A DNA stretch of 64,000 bases from Neopestalotiopsis rosae. Taxonomy: Eukaryota; Ascomycota; Sordariomycetes; Amphisphaeriales; Sporocadaceae. Shown piece after piece: positions 54,801 through 64,000 of this stretch. The notes under the pieces are model-generated. The model searched no databases, had not been told where the DNA came from, and saw only the letters and a list, made by a program, of their open reading frames with translations. The number at the start of each line of letters is the position of its first letter. The stretch's first letter is position 1. The DNA is taken from contig JALGAS010000005.1 in assembly GCA_023078685.1 (NCBI GenBank), positions 2,294,001 to 2,358,000 of the forward strand. Reading direction: 5' to 3'. Made by a program: the position numbers and the translations under genes.

Positions 54801-55972
54801 ATTGCGTCCTGTATCTCCAGCCGTGTGGTACGCAGACACCACAAGTATTTGATGCCAGCGGGTGAGTAGAATGTTGTCTGATCAATCATTTTCAGAAGGG
54901 AAGTAGTGGGTTGTACTTCTCTTGAGCTCTGGTGGAGCACTGAGGAGTCAGGTACGTACCGTGGTGGGCTCCTATGTACCGTAGTTCTGCAATGCGCCGA
55001 ATGCTTATATTACCTTTAATATGCGCCGTCGCCCTTGATCTTTCCATTGGAGTAATTATGGATTGCTGTAACAGTTCAGCCACATATGTTCACATTCCAA
55101 TTTTTCGTAGATGCAAACCATTTTGAAACTTGGTCTTCACTTCATATTCTAGTTAGATCAGTTGGGTTTTGAATTAAAGTCGTTGGAGCTTTCGACCAAT
55201 CCAATTTCAGTCCAATAGTGATACCACGACTCGGCCTCATCAGAAATATTGATCCCGACAAACGCACTTTTTTATCGTTGGCGAAATTTGAACAAAGGGG
55301 TATTTCTGCAAGTCAGACTAGACGAATCGTCGATGTCCAAAAGCCAGCATTTATAGCATTAAGAGTGTGCTTCATGAAGCCATTATCATCAAGTCCTACA
55401 CTCCTAGCTAGCCACCAGCAATTCTCTGCACTTTGACGTTGGAAGGGCAAGCGCGTCCAAACATCGAAATATGTGCGGGTAGCGGTTTTTAAATGTATGC
55501 CTTGGCACAAGCTCTCCGGCTTGATGCTATTCTGCGCCAATGGCAATGCGCTTTGGCCGAATGTTTCGACAGCCTACTGGAATTGGCCATGTCGGATGTG
55601 GCTTCGTAGGAGGAAGCCCGGCTGGGTGGGATGGTCGATTGTCGCAGGGCGAATTTCGCAGGTGGCCGTGAGTTTTCTCGCCAAAGTAGCTGAGTATCGA
55701 GAGGAAAGCTTCTAAGCAACTGTCACTGTATCAGAGGGGCGGAGTCTGCCTTGCGCAGCGATTAAATCACTGTCCAAACTCCGACATGATTGGTGAGAAA
55801 CACCGACACTGCCACTTGTACGACGCTGCTGGTTGAACTTCTTTCAATGGTTTCATGCGTGCAACCCCGCTTTCCATGCGAAATAAATTTCCCGAAGTAC
55901 CTCGACATTTGCGAGGTATCTGCGTTGTCGAATTTCAGTTTGCATCGATGTGCCCCGACCCCAAGCGTCAAT
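54801..55972. other. Intergenic, divergent promoters
   Basis: 1.17 kb between two divergent genes. Only short frames without motifs. Confidence 0.45.
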
Positions 55973-57599
55973 ATGACTGTACCGTTCGGGTTCTCAGTTG
56001 GCGACTTTGTCGCAGCAATTGAGCTCGTCGGCACGGTGATTGATGCGGTTCAAGCGAGCGGCCAAACGAGTCAAAGGTTCCGTGACCTGACACGGCTGCT
56101 ATTCTCACTCGAGACGGCCTTGATACAAGTCAAAGACATTCAGCTGCACGAGTCCATGTATGCCGAGCATACTGCCCTCACTCGTACCGCACTTGAATGC
56201 AAAAGAACCATTGATGACTTTTGGGCCGAGGCGCGCCACTACCAGCCGTACCTTACCGGGCCCTCAACATTGAGAGGACGAGAAACTTGGATGAAGATCA
56301 AGTGGGCCCTTTGCAAGAAGGATGACATTGACCAATTGAAGATTGACTTGCTGGGTCACACCTCAGCTTTGAATATCTTGATCTCGGCGGTAAAACTGTA
56401 ACTACACTTGAACCCTTCAGAGATAGCGAGCAGGTAGCTGACTCGCCTTTGTAGGAAAAGCGAACAAATAGAGAGCGAGAAACGCGACACAAAACAGAAA
56501 ACCATTTTGTCGCTTATTCAAAGCGTATCAAATCAATATATGGGATCTCTGGAAAAGATCTTCATAACAATGGACGGGTAAGTCTTGATACAAACAGGCT
56601 TCAAAACCGGAGCTAACGTCCTGCAGGATACTGGAGAAGGTCACATGTGCGATGTGAGTCTTCGCTTTGTGTCTGCCTCAGAGCAGAAAGGATTGTTCCT
56701 GACGATATCTCCAGAAGTATGGATTTCAAGATATTTGCCGCTGTTATGAAAATACAGCATCTTGTTCTACAAATTCCCGGCCAAGTACTTAATCAACAAC
56801 CAGTGTACTTGGTAGACGCATTAGGTTTCCAGCGGCCTTTCTATCTTGAGACGATAACCTCACTAGATGTAAGACTATTACCCACTTACTGTAGCATGAA
56901 AGCAAGCTGTACCTGCGCATGATTGATCTGACTATGCACCAGTTGTTCTTTTACGTCGTACGGTCAAATTTAGTTCGAGCAGGCATTCCATCTAGCGATC
57001 AATCGTTTGTATTCACCGACACAGCCAGTTGCCACGACGTTGATCTTAGTCGACCATGGGAACAATGCTTCCAACCTGGCCAGAAGGTAGAGATGAGTGC
57101 AGTGATATCCCAAACCTCTAGAAGCGGAATCTGTCCGCATTGTGGCGAGAAAGCCTCATTACCTTGGAATCAAAGGACAGAATGGTAAGGGGCTTAAGTC
57201 CATGTCATTCTCCTTTTGGTCAGATTCTGATGAATTCCTAGTGAATCTTGCGGGGTAATCTTCTCAATCACAGAACGAAAGCCTAAAGCTGTGGTGAATT
57301 TAGATGGAAGCCATAGCGAGCAGACGTCTTCGAAAGCGTCCAATTTTGCTAGGAACGACTTTGGCCCTGATCCGGGGTTAGAATCTTCGCAGTCAATTGC
57401 CTATCGACGATACCGTATACGAACCGTTATTGAAATTTCAAAGGACTTCTTAGATAGCATGAATCGTATTATGAGCCTAAACGATGAACCCAGGATTAGG
57501 GATCCAGGGTTTGTGATCAGACGCTTAGAAGAATGGATACAGAAAGTCAACCAGAAATATGGAGACCCATCAGTAGTCGCTTGCACCTGCGCTAAATAA
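55973..57599 (+). CDS. Fungal ubiquitin-like-domain protein with STAND-type N-terminal region
   Basis: Five exons (introns 56398-56454, 56578-56681, 56869-56942, 57185-57241) encode about 444 residues. The N-terminus (FGFSVGDFVAAIELVGTVID, then FRDLTRLLFSLETALIQVKD) is the helical region common to fungal STAND-type and UBL proteins. A ubiquitin-like fold follows around NQQPVYLVDALGFQRPFYLE, the hallmark of this family. Late in the protein SGICPHCGEKASLP and CESCGVIF form a CxxC...CxxC zinc-ribbon-like pair split by an intron. The second intron is 104 nt; a version with an extra 27-nt exon (56627-56653) keeps phase but needs a 28-nt intron, shorter than normal. Function is unknown; similarity to NLR-associated N-terminal regions suggests a signalling or self-recognition role (inference). 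Stop is only 39 bases from the P450 stop. Confidence 0.78.
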
Positions 57600-57638
57600 T
57601 CAAACTTTCGGGCTGCTGTTGTTTCAATCTTGAATGCT

Positions 57639-59328
57639 CTATACTCGGGTAACAAAAGTCCTTAATCCAGTCTTGCCAGTAGTTCCAATTACGAAACCGT
57701 CGCTCCTACAAATCACATCATCCATGACGGTAGTGTTAAACGTGAAATCGAAACGTTGGACGAGTGCTGAGACAACAATATAAAGTTCTGCCCAGGCGAG
57801 GCTGTTGGCAGTTTCTTGTCAGTAACTATGAACAATTCACCTGGAATCAAAGCGACTTACTACATGCCAAGACAAATTCTCGTACCCTTACTGAAGGGAG
57901 CAAAAGCCTTGTCGGCCTTTCGTCGTATGTTGGTATTCATCCATCTCTCGGGGTCAAATTTATCCGGCTTCTCGTACACTGTCGGATCGTAGTGCATCAA
58001 TAAAGTTGTCATGCCTACGGGGGTTCCTTTGGGAATAATGAATTCTTTATAGTGAATATCACGATCTAGAGCAACTCTTTGAGATCGTGTCGCGATACCA
58101 GGACTGAGTCGCAGACCTTCCATCAAGATTGCTGTCAAGTATGGCAGTTGTTCAAGGTTGCTCAAGCTGTCCTTTGAGGCGGGAGAAGCGATCACGACAG
58201 AACCCAGCTCTTCACGTAGGCGCCGCAGGATTTCTGGGTTCCCGTAGATGTGATATAGAATCATTCTGAGAGTATTGGCAATCGTCTCAAAGCCTCCACC
58301 GGTAATGGTACCGACCTCTTCGAACACGCGGTTCAAGGCCTTTTCGGCCGGTGGGAGATCAGCACCGTGAATCGCGTCCACAATGGTAGGCGGTGCGTCC
58401 GGATTGGTGTCTTTGCTTGAATTAAATAATTCAATGGTGACCTTCATCATATCCTGCAGCCAGTTTTAGCTTGACATGACATAGCTAGAGCTCCATGTAG
58501 ACTGGGTGAGTGCTCACGGTTAGAAAGGCGAAAAAGCTTTGATCTTTGTCATTAGGGTTCTGTTTGATCAACCATTTGGGGATTGATTTCACGAGTTTGT
58601 TGTACCACCGTATATGTTTTGTCCTTCGCCAAAGATAGCCCGAGCTACGAAATGCCGTAACAGATTCTGCATCAAAACTCCGGTCGTCGAGGTTGGCAAA
58701 CTGTTTTCCAATTACATACTCTGCTGCGACGTCGCGAATGAAGGCACTTATAGCTGCGCCCAAACAGATTTGGCGCGTTTGGGATCCGGCAAACTCATCG
58801 ATACGTGAGGAAAGCTTTTCAGCAAGCCTCCACAGGATATCTTGCCGCTTAGCAACATTTGCCTTTGAGAAGAAGGGATTAAGAGCAGCTCGTCGATGGC
58901 GGTGTGTTTCATGATCGATTGTGCAAATGGTTGAGAGTGGTGCGCCAAATGCGCTGACAGACCAATCATATTTATTCCAATGCCCTTCACGTGTATAGAT
59001 ATTTTGGAAGAACTCTGGATCGTTGATGTGGAGCTCATAGGGACTGATGCGAACAATGGGGCCTGTTATGTTTAGATGCCGATACAGTTTCTAAGTAGCT
59101 TTTCTCCTTACCGTATTTCCTGTGCATCTCTTTGATTTTGAAGGTATACTGGCCATTGCAAACGACATCATAGTATGCTTCCACGTAGCGTGTGACAGCG
59201 GCCAGTTTGGGCCCTGGGAACGCAGCCAATGGGTGCAGCAAAAGACGGTAAGATGCTAATGCGAGAAGATACAATCCAATCGCAGAAATAACGTAGATCC
59301 ACGGAGGACCTCCTATCGTCAACTCCAT
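57639..59328 (-). CDS. Cytochrome P450 monooxygenase
   Basis: Four exons (introns 59063-59111, 58454-58517, 57802-57860) encode 505 residues. A membrane anchor at the N-terminus (WIYVISAIGLYLLALASYRL) precedes the proline-rich HPLAAFPGPKL. The I-helix region reads GTITGGGFETIANTLRMILY (Gly-Gly with Glu-Thr), the K-helix ILMEGLRLSPG carries ExxR, and DKFDPERW the PERF-like motif. The heme loop is FAPFSKGTRICLGMYLAWAE with Cys448; its last residues cross the final splice. This is an ER-anchored class II P450 resembling the benzoate-para-hydroxylase/trichodiene-oxygenase type; substrate unknown. An upstream ATG in frame at 59439 would add 37 residues; the shorter form places the membrane anchor correctly. 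Neighbours include a carotenoid oxygenase, with a 1.6 kb gap. Confidence 0.92.
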
Positions 59329-60908
59329 ATTGAACTTCAAGTGCGCGAATACAGGAGAAAATTTGAAAGGTATGGTCAAGAGCCGGTAGCAGACATGATA
59401 TGGCCAGTCCTCCGATGAAATCTGCCAGCATGCATGCACTGTTCATGTTGGTCGGAAGATGTATACGTGTGACCCTATATGTGCTCTGAACGATAGGAAC
59501 CACCAGGTGCTTTCATGCAGCTTGCTATCCACTGGTTGTCCTCACTGGGAAGACTCATGAGGTCCTGTACTCGTAGTATATCTCAATAATTCTCATGGCA
59601 CCAGCATTATAAATGATCTTAAGTTTGATAATATGATCGCGAAACGCATATTTCCAACTTGTTTCCAAGGCGAATGGTCGAGTTGTACTGTGTATTACCG
59701 TCTATCTCCATTAGCGGGGCATACCGTAGCAGCACCCAGATTACTGGAAACGACTAACCGCAGCCAGGTTAGGCAGGTGGGGGAATGAGACAGCACCTAA
59801 GCGGGTACTTCCTCACCACGCTACGCTTAGGCCTAAGACTCTCTGTCAACGGCCAGCGGCGCATCGTGCTGATGATTCATGACGGCCTGCACTAATAGTG
59901 ATTAGCAGGAAGAAATCATCTGTTACTTGTCTGCTACTTGTCTGCGCCCTTTCTTTGCAGCATAACGTACATGACTGGAGCTTCAAACAAGGTTTTGAAT
60001 TCAAGGTTCAAGGCCGTCGAGGGGCACGCATTCAGCACGTGGATTTCATTCTGAAGCTTCGTTCTTCACAGCAACGGCGGCAACAATCTTTTTGTCGCTT
60101 CCAATCGGCAGCCCAATCAGTTTGACAGCAAACGCTCGATTCTCACCACAGTCCCGACTTCAGCTAGTGGTAGCCTCTTCGCACAGCACTGTACTGTACA
60201 GCACTACACCAACCATAAGCAGGAACGCCGCTCTGTCCGTCCAATCCGATTGCACGTGTCGGTCATCTCCAACGTCTTTGAGTGAGTGAGTTTCTATGTC
60301 TTCAGCAGCCATTCGCAGCATCTAGACCACTCGCTCTATCCTACCCTGTCCTGCAACGGCGATTATAAGCGAGTGCGGTAGCTTTGGGTGCCTGCCACTG
60401 CTTGATCGTTCCCGGGATCAGTTGCGCTAAGGAGCGCCATCTCGGCAACCCGACTCTCTGAGAGGCCGATCCACCTTGGCAGGTTGAACGCAATCTAATA
60501 ATTTGACGAGACAAGCCCATTGGTCTCTTTGAAACCCGATTGCATTGATTATATATCTATATGGTCGTTGGTCGAAGAAGTCTGCATCACCGACGTCTTA
60601 TCCAATATTGAACTCGTCCGATCACTACCATTACTCACACCTTTCTCGGTACCAGCTGCGATTTGATTGGAGTACTGCTGACACCAAGCAAGCCTCGCAT
60701 TCGGATTACAACCCCGCCAAGACGCAAGCCCATCTGACCATATTTTATATAAGTGGTGTGGAAGAAGAGATTGCCTCTTCCAGAGACCCTACACCTATAA
60801 GGACCACTCACAAAATCCAGAGCAAACTCCATCACGGCAACCAATATTTCTACTGAAGAGTGTTTGGCTTCTTAACCTGACACTGCATGTTAATCACACG
60901 ACACAAAC
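59329..60908. other. Intergenic, divergent promoters of P450 and carotenoid oxygenase
   Basis: 1.58 kb. It contains an exact 11-bp tandem duplication (59924-59945). No gene recognised. Confidence 0.5.
59924..59945 (+). repeat. Perfect 11-bp tandem duplication (TACTTGTCTGC)2
   Basis: Exact copies at 59924-59934 and 59935-59945 in intergenic DNA between the P450 and carotenoid oxygenase genes. Confidence 0.85.
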
Positions 60909-62741
60909 ATGAACGACCCAGACTCAACAGACCAACGTCGTCGCCGTGGGTTGGAACATGAAGACGAAGACTATGAGCGTACCGTACAAAGGCTAGTGGA
61001 CCAAGATCTTGACGACTGGCCCAATGAAGCAGGCGTGAGTCTCTTATCTTACTTCCAGCAAACCCAGTATGACAGCTAATCCTACGGTATCGCGCAGTTT
61101 GAAGGCTTGACCGAAGTTCGAGGCCCAATCGACCTACATGTCACGGGCAGCATACCGTCGTGGGCGGCTGGCAGTCTCTTTCGGACCGGGCCTGGCCAGT
61201 ACAATGTGGAGGATACACCTCTGGGTACATATCGAACCCAGCATTGGTTCGATGGTTTCGGCCACTCGCACAAGTTCGAGATAATACCCAACCAGCTTGA
61301 TCCGAAAGGACCCGTTCGCGTCGAGTATTCTTCGAGAAGGCAGACTGAAGGACTTGTTGACGAGATCAAGAGCACTGGGCGTCGCTCCACCATCACTTTT
61401 GGCCAACGACAAGATGTCTGCGTCGGTATCTTTAGCAAAGTCATGAGTGTCTGGCGAACTTCGTCACTGCCGCTTCCAACCATGATCGAGAATATTGCCG
61501 TGACTGTACAGGGTGACATACCTGGTCTGCCGCTGCCAAATCCAAAATCATCAGTCGAATCCGGACATCGGAGCGCTTCCAAAGTCATGTGGCTCGGCAC
61601 TGATAATTCAATCCTCAAGGCGTTTGATACAAGAACCATGGAGGCACTGGATTGTGAATCGCATGGGACTTTGAATCCTTTGCTCAAGGGCCCGCTCAGC
61701 TGTGCACATGCCCAGCGAGATCCAGAGACAGGCGACTACTTCAACTATAACCTCCAATTCGGCCCCATCTCAACATACCGAGTATTTCGAACTAATGCAT
61801 CCACTGGGACCACGGATATTCTAGCCACCATCGGTCAGCCCGACGTCCGGCCCGCTTACATCCATTCCTTCTTCTTGACTCAATCTTACGTCATCCTCTG
61901 CATACCCTCTACGCACATTCGAGCCATGGGCTTGAGTATACCCTGGAATCGTACTATTACAGATGCTATTGAGGCGTTCGACGAGAAGAATCTGTGCAAA
62001 TGGTTTGTAATAGACCGCAGACAAGACAAGGGTGTTGTAGCACAGTTTGAAACGCCGGCAGCCTTCTACTTTCACAGTGTCAACGCCTTTGATGAGCTTG
62101 ACGCTTCAACGGGGGATGTCAATGTGTACTGCGATCTGCTCGAGTATCCAAACACAGACGTCATAAAGTCGTATGAGATTGATGTTCTCATGGGCAAGAA
62201 TGGAATGGGAAAGAATTTCTGGGGCGACGAAAGTCGAGCACGCAACTGCCAAGTACGATTGGCAAGATACAAATTCAGTATACCAAAGAGTCACCAATCT
62301 AGCAGCAGCACTTCGACAAAGTACCTGAACGCAGAAAAGGTGTTCGAAATCAAGGCGCCCCATGTCGGCGAGCTTCCTACCATTAATCCGAGCTTTGCCA
62401 CCAGAGACTATCGCTATGTGTACAGTCTACCAAACCGTGGCTGCAGCACACTGCTAGACAGCATCGCAAAGACGGACGTAAAGACGCGAGAGACTATTTA
62501 CTGGGACAACCCCAAGGGTCATACGCCGGGAGAAGCCATCTTTGTCCCGCGCCCGAAGATCGAGGGCAGCGACGAGGCGTCAGCTGAGGATGACGGTGTG
62601 CTGCTGAGTATCGTGCTGGATGGACATGGCAAGACGAGCTATCTGGTCTGTCTGGATGCGCGAACAATGAAGGAGATGGGTCGCGCTGAGTGCGAGTGGG
62701 CGATTGGGTTTGGTTTCCACGGTATGCACGTGGCGGCATAA
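60909..62741 (+). CDS. Carotenoid oxygenase (RPE65/CCD family)
   Basis: Two exons (intron 61035-61097, 63 nt) encode 589 residues. The first exon is a charged 42-residue leader (RRRRGLEHEDEDYERTVQRL). The seven-bladed propeller enzyme has its four iron-binding histidines: His246 in LSCAHAQRDPETGD, His298 in YIHSFFLTQSYVIL, His368 in FYFHSVNAFDE and His583 in GFGFHGMHV. FRTGPGQYNVEDTPL and QHWFDGFGHSHKFEI are typical of the N-terminal blade. The family cleaves double bonds of carotenoids, apocarotenoids or stilbenes with O2; length and the DGFGHSHKF pattern suggest the fungal torulene-dioxygenase-like group (CAO-2/CarT), but a carotenal or stilbene substrate is not excluded. No carotenoid biosynthesis genes are in the window. 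Confidence 0.92.
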
Positions 62742-63399
62742 ATAATTTGCCTTGCTTTTGATCTGATTTGTCACGATGATATCTGTTCGAGCGTAGCTTA
62801 GACGCATATTTGCATTGATCCGAAACGATAGGACACCACATCAAGGAATTGTTATGTTTCCAGAAATGACATGAATTCAACTCATATACACTCGGCGAGC
62901 AACGAATTTGACGAACAAACTCTGCCAGTCATATGTCGACTCTTGTGCTTTTGACCAATTCAGTTCCGAGCCTCTCGTTGTTCGGCATGATTAGAGCTCC
63001 TCTCGGCTCTCGCTTATCAACAATCAAACAAATCTCCTGAGGAACGATTTACCAGTGGTTCTTCAGTCTGTTAAGTCCAAATGGATGGTTCTTTGTTCGA
63101 TTGTAAGTTAGTGGCAGGAAAATCTCGGCCTTTAGGATGTCTCCGACCGACTCCGCTTCCGAATTGTGATTATAAATATGCCCGATTGAATAAAGGGCTG
63201 AAAAGCATGTCGCCATATTGCCCCGCTTTGAGGCAGTATCCGGAGACCGGTTTGGTCAGTACCAGAATGAAGATAAAGACTGTCCATTGGCTCATATCGT
63301 AGCAGCGAATTCAACTTGTTTCTGGTTTCCTGTGCTCGGGATATTATTTTCAAAGACGATTTGAAGATTGAATCGAATATAGAAACAAATTTGCCCAGC
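62742..63399. other. Intergenic upstream of the GST gene
   Basis: About 660 bases; no feature recognised. Confidence 0.45.
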
Positions 63400-64000
63400 A
63401 TGACGACTGAAAGCCCAAAGCTCAAGCTCTATACCAATCACGGCTGCCCATGTAAGCGATATACGAATACTGCACTAGTCCCCGCTTCCCAGGGCCCTCT
63501 TACCAGCTGTAGTGATCTGTACAGGAAGCTGACTGAGACAATTTGTAGGGGCTCACCGCGCTCATATTGCGCTGGCAGAACTCGGCGTGCCCTATGAGGA
63601 GGAGATCATTGACCTCTCAGTGCCGCGTACGCCCGAATACTTGAAGGTGAACCCGCGGGGCTTGGTGCCGTCGCTCGCGTACGGCGACGAGATCATCACC
63701 GAGTCGGCCGTGGTCTCCAACTTTCTGGCCGACGCCTTCCCGTCGCACCTGGTCCCGGCCTCGTCGGATCCCCAGGGGCCTCTGACCCGCGCCCGCATCG
63801 CCTTCTTCGCCGACACCTTTGTCGGCAAGGTCGGCGGCCACCTGCAAAAGGCCAACTTTGGCAAGACCGAGGCGGACCGCGCCGAGGCCGTCGAGAACCT
63901 GGTGGCCGCCGCCGCCAAGGAGCTCGAGCCCTTGCTCGCCAGCGCGGCGCCGTTCTTCGGCGGCTCGGACAAGCTGACGCTGGCCGAGGTGCTCACGGGG
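63400..64000 (+). CDS. Glutathione S-transferase, 5' part, cut by window edge
   Basis: Two exons visible (intron 63452-63548, 97 nt) and the frame is open to the window end. The N-terminal thioredoxin fold reads KLKLYTNHGCPWAHRAHIAL with the catalytic Cys-Pro-Trp, then LKVNPRGLVPSLAYGDEIIT (cis-Pro loop) and ESAVVSNFLADAFP (glutathione-binding Glu-Ser). The CPWAHR active site is that of omega-type GSTs and glutathionyl-hydroquinone reductase relatives. The start of the helical C-terminal domain is present (ARIAFFADTFVGKVGGHLQK; KLTLAEVLTG). The second exon is strongly GC-rich. Role: glutathione conjugation or reduction of electrophiles, cytosolic. Confidence 0.9.

Noticed and set aside
56627..56653. 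A 27-nt micro-exon in the UBL gene
   Set aside because: It needs a 28-nt intron, shorter than any other here; a single 104-nt intron is simpler.
61082..61687. 201-codon minus-strand frame
   Set aside because: Antisense to the carotenoid oxygenase, whose iron-binding histidines are all in place on the plus strand.
1..64000. PKS, NRPS or terpene synthase core gene, CRISPR array or prophage
   Set aside because: None of their motifs appear on either strand; the redox and catabolic groups therefore lack a classical biosynthetic core.

Overview
This window reads as chromosomal DNA of a filamentous ascomycete (Pezizomycotina; Sordariomycetes is my inference, not shown directly). The evidence is about 25 protein genes on both strands, most split by short GT-AG introns of 44-114 nt, together with fungal-restricted families: Zn2Cys6 regulators with fungal transcription factor domains, a HET-domain protein, a CSC1/OSCA-type channel, a fungal ubiquitin-like-domain protein and an intron-containing nuclear tRNA-Asp. 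There are no operons, phage features or CRISPR arrays. Exon models were built by hand from splice signals, phase and protein family fit. Exon lengths sum to whole codons for every model except the two where I call a frameshift.

Layout. 1-13 kb: the end of an unknown gene, a NodL/Maa-type acetyltransferase, a Zn2Cys6 regulator with a probable frameshift in its zinc cluster, a DUF1349 protein, a 2EXR-like protein, a CSC1-type channel, a small conserved fungal protein and a triple H-type lectin. 14-22.8 kb: a compact catabolic-looking cluster of a LigI-like amidohydrolase, a TcuA-like flavoprotein dehydrogenase, a PIG3-like quinone oxidoreductase, a class II aldolase and its own Zn2Cys6 regulator. 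22.8-30.5 kb: gene-poor, with one secreted GDSL esterase and one unrecognised coding-like stretch. 30.5-38 kb: a large MIT-domain protein, a HET protein and the tRNA.

38.6-48.7 kb: an aminoglycoside-phosphotransferase-like gene, then a redox group: two NmrA-type proteins in divergent orientation, a Zn2Cys6 regulator, an extended SDR and a Gfo/Idh/MocA oxidoreductase whose second intron must be GC-AG. 50-60 kb: a metzincin-like zinc protease without signal peptide, a carboxylesterase broken by a perfect 10-bp tandem duplication, an unrecognised protein, the ubiquitin-like-domain protein and a cytochrome P450. 60.9-64 kb: a carotenoid oxygenase and the start of a glutathione S-transferase that runs off the edge.

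The best candidate for a functional system is the 14-22.8 kb cluster, which has hydrolase, dehydrogenase, reductase, aldolase and regulator but no transporter or PKS/NRPS. The most striking structural observations are the perfect 10-11 bp tandem duplications, one of which breaks a gene and one of which lies where a start codon is missing, and the frameshifted zinc cluster.
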